In this document: piece by piece, positions 50,999 to 60,111 of the stretch
Layout of the letters: every line of letters begins with the position of its first letter
Numbering within the stretch: position 1 is the first letter of the stretch
DNA from: Fidelibacterota bacterium
Lineage (GTDB): Bacteria > Fidelibacterota > SORT01
Direction: 5' to 3'
Length of the DNA: 64,000 nucleotides
Assembly: GCA_022571215.1 (NCBI GenBank)
Contig: JACZYG010000011.1
Span: 1 to 64,000 of the forward strand
The notes under the pieces: generated by a model
Databases searched by the model: none
The model's input: only the letters and a program-made list of their open reading frames with translations
Told to the model about the DNA's origin: nothing
Made by a program: the position numbers and the translations under genes

Positions 50999-51544
50999 TT
51001 ACTTTTTCCTGGAAGACTTACCAATACCCGTTCTTAGTCTTTCAAGAACTTTATCAGTTAAGTCGTTCTCTATTTTCTTAAATGGAATTGTTCCACGGGC
51101 GGCATCAAATACCATTTCATATCCTTCTTCATCTGCTATCTCGCTTAGAGCGATTATTATATCGTCCATGGATTTTTGAGTGAGCTGCTTTTGAGTCTGA
51201 TATATCGTGCCTCCCGGACCAAATGTCTGTTCCGTGGATTTACGGATTTTTTCCTGCTTCCCGGCTATCTCCTTGTCCTTCTGCGCAAGCCTGGAGCTGC
51301 TCCAGGTAAAACGACCTTTATCTCTTTCGTTTTGAAGGCTATCGAGCTGCGCCCATAGATATTGCAGATCTTTTTCGGCCTTTGCTGCTTCCTTCTCAAA
51401 CTTCTGCTTTGCAAATTTAAACTCTTCAAACTTTTCGAAGATCTGTTCACTATCAATATAACCTATCTTCGTTTGAGCGGTTGCCGCCGCTGAAAATATC
51501 AAAAAAACCGACAGTGTTATGAGGCATAATTTAACTATATTCAT
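50999..51544 (-). CDS. OmpH/Skp-family chaperone
   Basis: KIGYIDSEQIFEKFEEFK, coiled-coil. Confidence 0.88.
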   Translation of the reverse strand: MNIVKLCLITLSVFLIFSAAATAQTKIGYIDSEQIFEKFEEFKFAKQKFEKEAAKAEKDLQYLWAQLDSLQNERDKGRFTWSSSRLAQKDKEIAGKQEKIRKSTEQTFGPGGTIYQTQKQLTQKSMDDIIIALSEIADEEGYEMVFDAARGTIPFKKIENDLTDKVLERLRTGIGKSSRKK

Positions 51545-51551
51545 AAATTTT

Positions 51552-52064
51552 TTACTCGAATTTTTTTCTCATTTCGAACAATATCTGTTCAGTAAGATCT
51601 CTTCCGCCGGAAGCAAAGAGAATACTATTTACTGTGTTGTCATATATTAGCATAAAATTTTCATCGATACCCAACTTCCTTATTGTTTCGTTAAATCCAA
51701 GAAGGATTGGCGCCTTCAGATCATTTTCTTTTTGGAGTATCTCTTGTTGACGCGTGATACCGGTTCTTTGATAGTCACGGGATATCTGTTCGATCTTCTC
51801 TTGTAATTGGGTCCTCATTGTTTCCGTCAGCATCATTTGATTCTGTAATACTCCACTCAAACTATCCGCCTCAGTCAACATACGTTGGAGTTCAAATTCC
51901 GCGTTTTCCTTCATCTGAAGTAGACTCTTATCGGCGTTCTGCCAACTTTTAAGGTCCGTCAACACCTTTACTTTGTCTACATAGCCTATCTTCACTGACT
52001 GACCGAAGACCGCCGATTGCAAAATAATTAATAAAAGCATCGATAACAAAATTATTTTTTTCAA
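51552..52064 (-). CDS. OmpH/Skp-family chaperone (second copy)
   Basis: VKIGYVDKVKVLTDLKSWQNADK, coiled-coil. Confidence 0.85.
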   Translation of the reverse strand: MKKIILLSMLLLIILQSAVFGQSVKIGYVDKVKVLTDLKSWQNADKSLLQMKENAEFELQRMLTEADSLSGVLQNQMMLTETMRTQLQEKIEQISRDYQRTGITRQQEILQKENDLKAPILLGFNETIRKLGIDENFMLIYDNTVNSILFASGGRDLTEQILFEMRKKFE

Positions 52065-52091
52065 TATTTACTCCCTCGGATTATATAATTG

Positions 52092-54458
52092 TTAGAATTG
52101 TTTGCCAAATTGGAAATGAACCTTCCAACCCCCTCTTTTGCTGGAATCGGTAAGATCATCAAATCCATATCCCATATCGAAACCTATAAGGCCTACCAAC
52201 GGCATGAACATCCGTAACCCAAAACCTGCCGATTTATGCAGATCAAATATATCAGTTGAATTAAAATCAAGCCAGGTGTTACCACCTTCGTAAAAGAACA
52301 GCCCGAAGATTGTCGGGTTTGGAGCAATCGGGAACCTTAATTCCATGGAAAACTTCGTCATTACTCTGCCGCCTATTGCGAAATTGCTTGATGTTGGACT
52401 CGGCGGACCTACCGTCCTGTCATCATATCCCCTTAACGGTTCACCAATGGTCAATCCGCTGCCGCCCATAAAGAAGTTTTCGTCCCAGGGAATAAACGCG
52501 TTTTTAGAAAATGTGCCGATAGACCCGAACTTATATTTATTCAACAATACAAAATTCCAGAACAACGGTGTATACCAATCTACGGAGATTACGCTTTTAT
52601 AAAAATCTTCATCGCCGCCGAGAAGACCACCCGAAAGTTGAGAAAGCAGAGAAAAGACCGAGCCTTGAGTCGGAAATTCCGGACGGTCACGGCTGTCTCT
52701 CGTCAGAACTATTGTTAGAGTTCTTTGGTTCGTTTTTATTACTTCTTTATCTATGTCACCTTCGGAGATTTCCGCAAAACGTTCCGGTGAAACCAATCTC
52801 TGAAGGATGCTGGGGTCTTTTATGTTGGAAAATTCCCTGCGCGCTATACGCAACGATGAATTTCCACGAAAGTAATCATCAGGCCAACGGAACCGTCTGC
52901 CCAATGTAACAGTCCCCCCGTATTCCTTCTGATCAAGAGGAATTGTAATTCCCCTTCTTTTAGTGTTAAAGACCCGGAATCCTGCCAATGTAGGCGTACC
53001 AAATAACCATGGTTCCGTAAACCCTATGGAGAATGCCCTGAAAATTCGACCAAATTGCCAGTTGAATGAGAGTATCTGTCCATTACCAATGAAGTTGTTG
53101 AAGTCAACACCGATTGAACCTATAGCGCCGTCCCTTTGCGAAAAACCCGCCGATGCGTTAGCCCTGTCAGTTTGTTTCTCCTCAACCACGATTTCCACAT
53201 CCACTTCATCATCGTCTACCGGACTGATGTTGGGAATTACATTCGCGAAATAATTCAGTATAAATATTTCTCGTTGACTTCGGATAAGTTTAGTCCGATT
53301 GAAAACCTCTCCGGGATATAATTTTAGTTCACGGCGAATTACTTTTTCTTTTGTTTTTGTATTTCCATAAATATTAACATTTCTGACAAATACCTTTTGA
53401 TTTTCCGATATATCGTACTTGATATTCACTACGTCTTCAGAAAATGGCGTTTGCAAGGGTTGAATATTTACATATATATAACCCTTATCCATGTATAAAC
53501 CGGTTAATCGGTCAAAGACCGCGGCTTCGAGGACTTCTTCATTGTAATCATCACCCTCTTTAATTCCCAAGACAAACATAAGTTCTTCTTCGCTGAAGAG
53601 CTCATTTCCTTCAAACGTTATCTCTCCAATTTTGTATCGGTTTCCCTCTCTGATGGTCAAGTTCAGATAAAGCTTCTCCTTTTTATCATCATAAATAAGC
53701 GAATCGGAGAGAATCTCGGCATCCCTGTAGCCGTTATTCTTATAAAACTGAACGATATTTTCTTTATCTTCTTCAAACTCTTCCGCATCAAAACCACCCT
53801 TACGCCAGAAACGCCATTTCCCCTTTGTCTTATTATTTTTCATCTGTTTAATGATCTTACCTTCCGAAAAATTTTCGACGCCCTTTATTACAATTCCTCT
53901 GATACTAACCTTAGATCCTTCATTAATATTGAACCGCAGAATTATGTAATCCTCTTTTTCAGTCGGAATACGTTCGGTGCTGACTTCAACCAACAGATAC
54001 CCTTTATCCTTATAAATCTCTTTTATGGCAATAATGGTTCGCATTTCCATATGAGGAGTAATCCGCTGACCGCGGAAAAAAGTGACTACATCCTTTAACT
54101 TGTCATCCTTTAGGTGTTTATTGCCCTTTAACTCATAACTGTCCATTTTGGGATATTCTTTAACCGTTATCAGGAGATAAAGTCCTTCCTCGACCTGCTT
54201 TTCAGCCGTTATTTGCACATCAGAAAAAACTTTCATAGCCCATAAACGGTTTATCGCATCTTTGATATCATCACCTGATATTACTTTTCCGGCAACTAAT
54301 CCGGAATTTCTTAGGATGACACCCGCGGCTGCAGCCTTGTTCCCGACCACATCCACGCTGAATATTTTCACTTTTTCCTGAGCCTGAAGCGCTGAAGCGA
54401 AAGACATAATCGCTACACTGAATACCATTGCGACTGTTCTGTTAATGTTCATACCCAT
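52092..54458 (-). CDS. bamA: Outer membrane assembly factor BamA
   Basis: POTRA repeats, barrel, C-terminal HFQFGKQF. Confidence 0.95.
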   Translation of the reverse strand: MGMNINRTVAMVFSVAIMSFASALQAQEKVKIFSVDVVGNKAAAAGVILRNSGLVAGKVISGDDIKDAINRLWAMKVFSDVQITAEKQVEEGLYLLITVKEYPKMDSYELKGNKHLKDDKLKDVVTFFRGQRITPHMEMRTIIAIKEIYKDKGYLLVEVSTERIPTEKEDYIILRFNINEGSKVSIRGIVIKGVENFSEGKIIKQMKNNKTKGKWRFWRKGGFDAEEFEEDKENIVQFYKNNGYRDAEILSDSLIYDDKKEKLYLNLTIREGNRYKIGEITFEGNELFSEEELMFVLGIKEGDDYNEEVLEAAVFDRLTGLYMDKGYIYVNIQPLQTPFSEDVVNIKYDISENQKVFVRNVNIYGNTKTKEKVIRRELKLYPGEVFNRTKLIRSQREIFILNYFANVIPNISPVDDDEVDVEIVVEEKQTDRANASAGFSQRDGAIGSIGVDFNNFIGNGQILSFNWQFGRIFRAFSIGFTEPWLFGTPTLAGFRVFNTKRRGITIPLDQKEYGGTVTLGRRFRWPDDYFRGNSSLRIARREFSNIKDPSILQRLVSPERFAEISEGDIDKEVIKTNQRTLTIVLTRDSRDRPEFPTQGSVFSLLSQLSGGLLGGDEDFYKSVISVDWYTPLFWNFVLLNKYKFGSIGTFSKNAFIPWDENFFMGGSGLTIGEPLRGYDDRTVGPPSPTSSNFAIGGRVMTKFSMELRFPIAPNPTIFGLFFYEGGNTWLDFNSTDIFDLHKSAGFGLRMFMPLVGLIGFDMGYGFDDLTDSSKRGGWKVHFQFGKQF

Positions 54459-54485
54459 CTTTAAAAAGAAATTTGCCCTATCGAT

Positions 54486-55253
54486 TCAATTAATCTGCTC
54501 ACTGACCTTTCCATATCTTCTTTCCCTTCTTTGATAATCGCTTAATGCCTCATACAATTGCGCTCTCCGGAATTCAGGCCATAGAGTGTCTGTTATATAT
54601 AACTCCGTATAAGCCAACTGCCATAAAAGGAAATTACTAATTCTTGCCTCCCCGCTCGTTCGAATCAGCAGATCCGGATCCGGCGTGTCATTTGTCAGCA
54701 GAAAATCGGAAAATTTCTTTTCATCTAAATCGGAAATATCCAGTTCATCCGATTCGACCGCTTCAACTATTTTCTTGACCGCGCCTATTATCTCCCTCCT
54801 CGAACCATACGAAAGAGCAAGGTGTAACTTTAAACCCTTGTTAGCGGAAGTATCCTCTATCGCTATCCTCATCTCGTTTGCTGCCGCTGACGGCAGATCG
54901 TCAAGATTTCCAAGTGTCGATATCCTAACTTCGTTATCCATAAGATCTTTAAGTTCACGACGTATTGTTCGGAAGAGAAGTTTCATTAAAGCAGACACTT
55001 CTCTTTTCGGACGTTGCCAATTTTCAAGCGAAAATGTATAAAGAGTTAAATGCCCAATACCTAATTGACCGCACGCCTCTACAATATCCTTAACAGAGTT
55101 TATACCCTCGCTATGACCCGCCACTCTCGGCAACCCGCGACTTTTTGCCCATCTTCCGTTGCCGTCCATAATGACAGCTATGTGTTCGGGCAACGTTCCC
55201 GAAGATTTCAATTCATTTTGAAGTAGTTTGTCGTGCGGTTCCGGTTCTTTCAT
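54486..55253 (-). CDS. uppS: Isoprenyl (undecaprenyl) diphosphate synthase
   Basis: HIAVIMDGNGRWAKSRGLPRVAGH, DLLIRTSGEARISNFLLWQLAYTELY. Confidence 0.96.
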   Translation of the reverse strand: MKEPEPHDKLLQNELKSSGTLPEHIAVIMDGNGRWAKSRGLPRVAGHSEGINSVKDIVEACGQLGIGHLTLYTFSLENWQRPKREVSALMKLLFRTIRRELKDLMDNEVRISTLGNLDDLPSAAANEMRIAIEDTSANKGLKLHLALSYGSRREIIGAVKKIVEAVESDELDISDLDEKKFSDFLLTNDTPDPDLLIRTSGEARISNFLLWQLAYTELYITDTLWPEFRRAQLYEALSDYQRRERRYGKVSEQIN

Positions 55254-55352
55254 TAAATATCAATTATCCAATTTTTATTTAGCCTATAATAGTACTTAGA
55301 ATGATGCCTAATGTCAACATCTGCCTGTGAATTTCCATGCCTGTACATTTCC

Positions 55353-55378
55353 GGCAATTCTTTATTTCGTGAATTGCC
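55353..55378 (-). terminator. Stem-loop downstream of tusA-like gene (weak, no T-run)
   Basis: GGCAATTC-N10-GAATTGCC perfect 8-bp arms. Confidence 0.35.
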
Positions 55379-55381
55379 CGG

Positions 55382-55633
55382 CTAATTTTTTCGGTTCCCT
55401 TTTCTCACGTAAACAATATAACCTTTGGTTTCGATAAGCTTCTCCTCTCCAAGATATTCATGACCGTTACTGTGGCACCAAGCCGGCATATCCAAGATGA
55501 TGGCAAGATCATCGGCTTTGATGGCTATAATCTCCCCTACTTCAATATTCTTAATCATTTTTGAAGTTTCAATAATTGGATATGGGCATATAAACCCGAG
55601 AGCGTTCAACTCTTTATCTGGCGAATATTTCAT
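55382..55633 (-). CDS. TusA/SirA-family sulfurtransferase
   Basis: LNALGFICPYPIIETSKMIKNIEVGEIIAIKADD (CPxP motif). Confidence 0.9.
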   Translation of the reverse strand: MKYSPDKELNALGFICPYPIIETSKMIKNIEVGEIIAIKADDLAIILDMPAWCHSNGHEYLGEEKLIETKGYIVYVRKGNRKN

Positions 55634-55686
55634 TTTTCACAATTTAACGACCGGGATAGAAAACTTCAAAGATTATTAAATTAAAA

Positions 55687-55708
55687 AACCCCGAGATGAA
55701 TCGGGGTT
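55687..55708 (-). terminator. Rho-independent terminator of the rrf2-mrp-DUF59 operon
   Basis: AACCCCGA-N6-TCGGGGTT, followed on minus strand by T run. Confidence 0.8.
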
Positions 55709-55737
55709 AATTAATCCGTATACTCTATTTTTCTGAT

Positions 55738-56070
55738 CTAAAAGCCTAATTTTTCCTTTGCTGCTGCGCTCATCATTGTAGCATTCCATTCAGGCTCCCA
55801 GACTATATCCACATCCGCCTGAGTGATTCCTTCCATCGCTCTCAATCTTCCGGTGACGTCAGAGGAAATTTGAGCGCTCATCGGGCAACCTTTTCCCGTT
55901 AATGTCATAGTTATCTTCACCGCATCATCGATTATGTTTACGTCATATACCAGCCCGAGATCAACAATATTAACAGGGATCTCAGGATCAAAACAATCTT
56001 TTAGCGCTTCAAGTACTTCTTCTTCTTTTACCATTTTATATCTCCGATTCTCAATATTATGCTGTTTCAA
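55738..56070 (-). CDS. DUF59/SufT-like metal-sulfur cluster assembly protein
   Basis: ALKDCFDPEIPVNIVDLGLVYDV, MTLTGKGCPMS. Confidence 0.92.
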   Translation of the reverse strand: MKQHNIENRRYKMVKEEEVLEALKDCFDPEIPVNIVDLGLVYDVNIIDDAVKITMTLTGKGCPMSAQISSDVTGRLRAMEGITQADVDIVWEPEWNATMMSAAAKEKLGF

Positions 56071-57136
56071 GTACAGGCGTTTCTACTTGAACGCCTATGG
56101 AGGCAATAACTCTCTCCGTTATTTCCTTAAACGCTTTTGCCGAAGCAGATTCCGGAGCGTTGATAACAACCGGAATACCGTCATCTCCGCTTTTACGTAC
56201 CACCGCTTCGATAGGCACCTTGCCGAGGAATGGCACTTTAAGCTTGAGCGCTTCCCTTTCTCCGCCCCCGCTGCCGAAAATATCTGTTTCTTCATTGCAG
56301 TGCGGACAGTGGAACATACTCATATTCTCCACGATACCAAGAACGGGAGCATTTACCTGTCTGAACATTGCGGCTCCCTTATCGGCATCGAGAAGAGCAA
56401 GGTCCTGCGGAGTCGTTACGATAACAGCCCCGGTAAGCTTGACCTTCTGAGCCAAGGTGAGCTGCACATCTCCGGTGCCGGGAGGCAGGTCCATCACCAA
56501 ATAATCTATATTACCCCATGTAATATCATCAATGAATTGAGTGATAAGCTTTGCAACTATCGGACCGCGCCATATCACAGGAGCTTCATCATCCAACAGT
56601 AATCCGAGCGACATCAACTTGATCCCGTGCTTTTCAAGAGGTATGATCTTTCTTCCTTCACCGATTCCAGGCTTTTCATTCGTACCCATTATTGTAGGAA
56701 CGCTTGGTCCATATATATCGCAATCAAGCAAGCCCACGCTGTGACCGAGAAGCGATAAGGAGATGGCGAGATTTGACGCAACAGTTGACTTGCCGACCCC
56801 CCCTTTACCGCTTGCTACGGCAATAGTTTGTTTGACCCCCTTTATAAGAGACTGTCCAGCCCATTGATTTTGCGGTTGTGGCGTTGTTTGACGCTTTAAC
56901 TGTTCCGCCTCTTTGATCTCCACCTCATCTACTTCGCCACTCTCTTTCAGTACGGATATTATCGCGTCAACGATCTCTTTCTTCTTCTTTTCATCATTCG
57001 ACGTAATGTTCAGGAAGACTACCGCATTTTTATTATCAATTTCAAAATCCTTTATAATCCCGAATGATACTATATCTCTGCTAAATCCCGGATACTTGAT
57101 AGTCCGGAAGAGTTCTAACGCTTTTTCTTTATTCAT
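56057..57136 (-). CDS. mrp: Mrp/ApbC-type Fe-S carrier P-loop NTPase
   Basis: IAVASGKGGVGKSTVASNLA, GLLDCDIYGPS, ENMSMFHCPHC. Confidence 0.95.
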   Translation of the reverse strand: MNKEKALELFRTIKYPGFSRDIVSFGIIKDFEIDNKNAVVFLNITSNDEKKKKEIVDAIISVLKESGEVDEVEIKEAEQLKRQTTPQPQNQWAGQSLIKGVKQTIAVASGKGGVGKSTVASNLAISLSLLGHSVGLLDCDIYGPSVPTIMGTNEKPGIGEGRKIIPLEKHGIKLMSLGLLLDDEAPVIWRGPIVAKLITQFIDDITWGNIDYLVMDLPPGTGDVQLTLAQKVKLTGAVIVTTPQDLALLDADKGAAMFRQVNAPVLGIVENMSMFHCPHCNEETDIFGSGGGEREALKLKVPFLGKVPIEAVVRKSGDDGIPVVINAPESASAKAFKEITERVIASIGVQVETPVLETA

Positions 57137-57142
57137 ACGTTC

Positions 57143-57601
57143 CTAATCTGCTTCTACTTTAATATTATTTTCATTGTCAATAACGATGGCTTGACCATTC
57201 AGCTGTTCGGATATACCCTTCATTGTAACATTTTCCAGAACCTCAAACATTTTATTTTCGGCTTCGTGAAATGTATCTTGAATCACGCAATGTATATTTA
57301 CCGAACAGTTGGATCTAACTCCACTGCAATTGAAAATCGGATTCAATCCCTCCGCCGCTTCGATTATATGTTTTAAATTAATATCTTCCGGTATTCTTGA
57401 AAGTGTATAACCGCCCTTCGAACCGCGATATGAACTAACAATCCCAGCCTTCGCCAAAGATTGGAATATCTTGGCGAGATAACTCTCCGAAACGTTTTGT
57501 TCCCTCGCTATTTCACTGACATAGGTGACACTGTTTTCCGGTTTATTGGAAAGGTAGTATATTCCGTGTATCGCATGCTCACTTTTTGAAGTAAATTCCA
57601 T
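57143..57601 (-). CDS. Rrf2-family transcriptional regulator with three-Cys Fe-S motif
   Basis: HAIHGIYYLS, ISESYLAKIFQSLAKAGIVSSYRGSKGGY-like HTH, CSGVRSNCSVNIHC. Confidence 0.93.
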   Translation of the reverse strand: MEFTSKSEHAIHGIYYLSNKPENSVTYVSEIAREQNVSESYLAKIFQSLAKAGIVSSYRGSKGGYTLSRIPEDINLKHIIEAAEGLNPIFNCSGVRSNCSVNIHCVIQDTFHEAENKMFEVLENVTMKGISEQLNGQAIVIDNENNIKVEAD

Positions 57602-57625
57602 CTTATTCTTCTGCTCTTTTTAATT

Positions 57626-57642
57626 CGGACAAAATTTGTCCG
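57626..57642. promoter_or_regulatory. Candidate operator for the Rrf2 regulator
   Basis: CGGACAAA-A-TTTGTCCG perfect palindrome just downstream of a minus-strand promoter (TTGCAA 57672-57677, 17 nt, TATATT 57654-57649). Confidence 0.6.
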
Positions 57643-57700
57643 GTTCTCAATATAATTCTGATACTCCGTTATTGCAAGAAATTATTACTAAGATTTACTC

Positions 57701-57729
57701 TTGACTTATAACCTTACTTCAGATATTTT
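57701..57729 (+). promoter_or_regulatory. Predicted promoter of the candidate selenoprotein gene
   Basis: TTGACT (57701-57706), 17 nt, TATTTT (57724-57729). Confidence 0.45.
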
Positions 57730-57775
57730 TATTGGACGTTACTGATAATTTATCTCTAAATAAAAGGATACAACT

Positions 57776-58375
57776 GTGAAACGGATAGTCAAAAATAGAT
57801 TCTGCAAATTTCTTATTCCTCTTTTATTACTGTTTACGACGGAATCAATTGCGTCCCTGCCTGAAGCAATTCAGTATCGAAACGCCCGATTCAAAGATCT
57901 CCAAAGCATAGATGTTCTTAAAAAACTTTTCAATGAGGACGAAGGAAAAGTACGACTTTTTTTATTGATGTCCCCTACTTGAAGCGTTTGTATTCGAGGT
58001 GCCCGGTGGGTACAAAATAATATTCTTGCAAAATATCCTAAAGCTGATTTCAAGATCTACGCCGTTTGGATGCCCGTTATTCGCGGAGATTCAAAACTCG
58101 CCGTTCCGGATGCGGTGGCGCTTCTACCGGACTCAAGGGTAATTCACTATTGGGACCAAACTCGCATTAGCGGTAGTTTCTTTAAAAAGAATATCGCTCC
58201 CGATGTGAGCAGTAGCGTAGCGTGGGATATGTTCTTTCTTTATGGACCGGAAGCTGTTTGGGAAGAAATTCCTGAATCGCTCGTAGACAAGGGAAGAACT
58301 ATTATCGGCTCCTCAGGAGCTCTCGGTTATGAATTCGGCGAACTCATGAAGAGCATGAATAATAAAACAAAATAG
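57776..58375 (+). CDS. Candidate selenoprotein: secreted thioredoxin-like protein with UxxC motif (TGA codon 69 read as Sec)
   Basis: Two track ORFs (57776-57982, 58070-58375) are in the same frame and separated by one TGA at 57980-57982; reads LLMSPT-U-SVCIRGARWVQNNILAKYPKADFKIYAVWMPVIRGD...; GTG start with AAGGA upstream; signal peptide. Confidence 0.7.
57999..58013 (+). promoter_or_regulatory. Bacterial SECIS-like stem-loop
   Basis: GTGCCC-GGT-GGGTAC, 6-bp stem with one G.U, loop begins with G, 22 nt between the TGA and the loop. Confidence 0.5.
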
Positions 58376-58442
58376 AGGACTTCTGCTTTCTGTGAATTAA
58401 AACTTTGAATATTTTAGATTCAGATTAGAATATTTTTATCTG

Positions 58443-58473
58443 AAAAAAGACCGGTCAGATGCCGGTCTTTTTT
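58443..58473. terminator. Bidirectional Rho-independent terminator
   Basis: AAAAAAGACCGG-TCAGATG-CCGGTCTTTTTT. Confidence 0.88.
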
Positions 58474-58490
58474 TTAGAACCCTGGTTCTC

Positions 58491-59039
58491 TTAGTTATTC
58501 ATCTCTGTAGAAACGATGTATACATCCCTCACTCCCCATGCTTTGGCGTCGTTTACCGAATCCATCCAAATATCCGCTCTGTTGGTATATAGTTTATTCA
58601 TCGTGTCGTGAACGACCATCCTTTTCACATAGATAAGATCGACAGTATCGCCGTATGCAATTGTCACGGTAGGATTGTATCCCATCCTCCGCATCATTTC
58701 GTTCTCTGCCCGAATCATATCTCGGCTCAATGCTAACGTGCCGTCTTGTACACGTTCACCACTTGCGTTGATAAAAGGAGTAGAGTCCGTTTGATTTTCC
58801 TTAGAATTATATGCTGTTGATAATATGCGCGAGAGACCCTTATAGGGATTTTTCCGATATTCCTCCTGCAACCATATCAGAGAATTCTCTATATTGCCTA
58901 ACTCTTTAAGCAAAGATATGTTTTCCTTTTCGAGTATTTCTATCCCATCGGCGACATTGTAATCAATCCCGTACATTATCCCCGAGCCTGTTAAAATGAA
59001 AGTCCACAATACCCCGAATAGCAGTGTACTGTTTTTCAT
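58491..59039 (-). CDS. 3D (Asp-Asp-Asp)-domain-like secreted protein
   Basis: KRMVVHDTMNKLYTNRADIWMDSVNDAKAWGVRDVYI; ATG 59039 (MKNSTLLF) with AGAGAGA upstream preferred over the track start. Confidence 0.65.
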   Translation of the reverse strand: MKNSTLLFGVLWTFILTGSGIMYGIDYNVADGIEILEKENISLLKELGNIENSLIWLQEEYRKNPYKGLSRILSTAYNSKENQTDSTPFINASGERVQDGTLALSRDMIRAENEMMRRMGYNPTVTIAYGDTVDLIYVKRMVVHDTMNKLYTNRADIWMDSVNDAKAWGVRDVYIVSTEMNN

Positions 59040-59301
59040 TATCTCTCTCTCCCTATTAATTTCAATAGTTATTTCCGGGCAAACGTAGCTTCTAAGTATA
59101 CTCGCACCAGGTCGTAGATTATTCATAATGTAGTATACTCTCAATTAAAATAACTACATATGGTAGAATATTAGCGATTTTTCTTCAATATCCAACTATT
59201 TTTTTATCCTCACGCTATATGCGGTATTTCCTCTCTGTTTCTTTTATAGTATTTCTTCATCCAACTTGACAATTACAACCATCATCGGTTACCTTTGTTT
59301 G

Positions 59302-60111
59302 ATGAAAAAACCGATACTAATATTATTGTTAAGCTTTCTTTTCACTCTGACCGCAATCACAATTAACGGATGTTCAGTTTCTACTGTTCCTTCTCCCTAT
59401 ATGGATGAAAACAGCTATCTGCCGTCTGTTCTTAAAATTGTGGATGAACAGAGTAATCTTCAATTCAAAGCGGCGAATAATGATAATTACGTTTATCTAT
59501 CGATTATTATAAAAACTGACTCTTTAGAACGAATATATTCAAATTCCATCATAAATTTATGGTTAAACTCCGAAGGGTTACACAGTAAAAATTCCGGATT
59601 CCAATTTCCGCTCAAAAAACAAGCGCATCCTTTCTTGAAAAATCAATTTTCTACTCTAACAAATTGGGGAGGATTTAAAAGTGTCTTAACAACTGCACAG
59701 GAAGTAAGGTTAAAAGAACGAATCAGTGATGCAGAAGGTAAGATACTATATTTTAACAAGAAAAACGCCAGAATTGAGTCGGTCGAAGCGGATGGGAGTA
59801 GAGGATTTCGTTTAGATAAAATTATCTCTAAAGACAATATACAATTGAATTTTGTCATTCCTCTAAATGCAGACTTCGGAGACAGACTTGGTTTCGTCGG
59901 CTCAGTGAAGAGTAATCTTTCGATTGGATTTGAGATTCTGCCGGGGTATAATATATTTCGTTCTAATGTACGCTCGTTGCAACCATTGAACTCTCCCGGT
60001 TTAGGAAGACCCTTGCAGCAGACAAGAAGATCGCCGGGCTTACAACCAAGAACCGGACAGAATTCAGAAATATATTGGCTTGACCTCACGCTTTCGCACG
60101 GAGAGAGTTGA
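59302..60111 (+). CDS. Hypothetical lipoprotein
   Basis: MKKPILILLLSFLFTLTAITINGCS lipobox; ATG 59302 preferred (the track's TTG is the -35 box). Confidence 0.6.
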   Translation: MKKPILILLLSFLFTLTAITINGCSVSTVPSPYMDENSYLPSVLKIVDEQSNLQFKAANNDNYVYLSIIIKTDSLERIYSNSIINLWLNSEGLHSKNSGFQFPLKKQAHPFLKNQFSTLTNWGGFKSVLTTAQEVRLKERISDAEGKILYFNKKNARIESVEADGSRGFRLDKIISKDNIQLNFVIPLNADFGDRLGFVGSVKSNLSIGFEILPGYNIFRSNVRSLQPLNSPGLGRPLQQTRRSPGLQPRTGQNSEIYWLDLTLSHGES

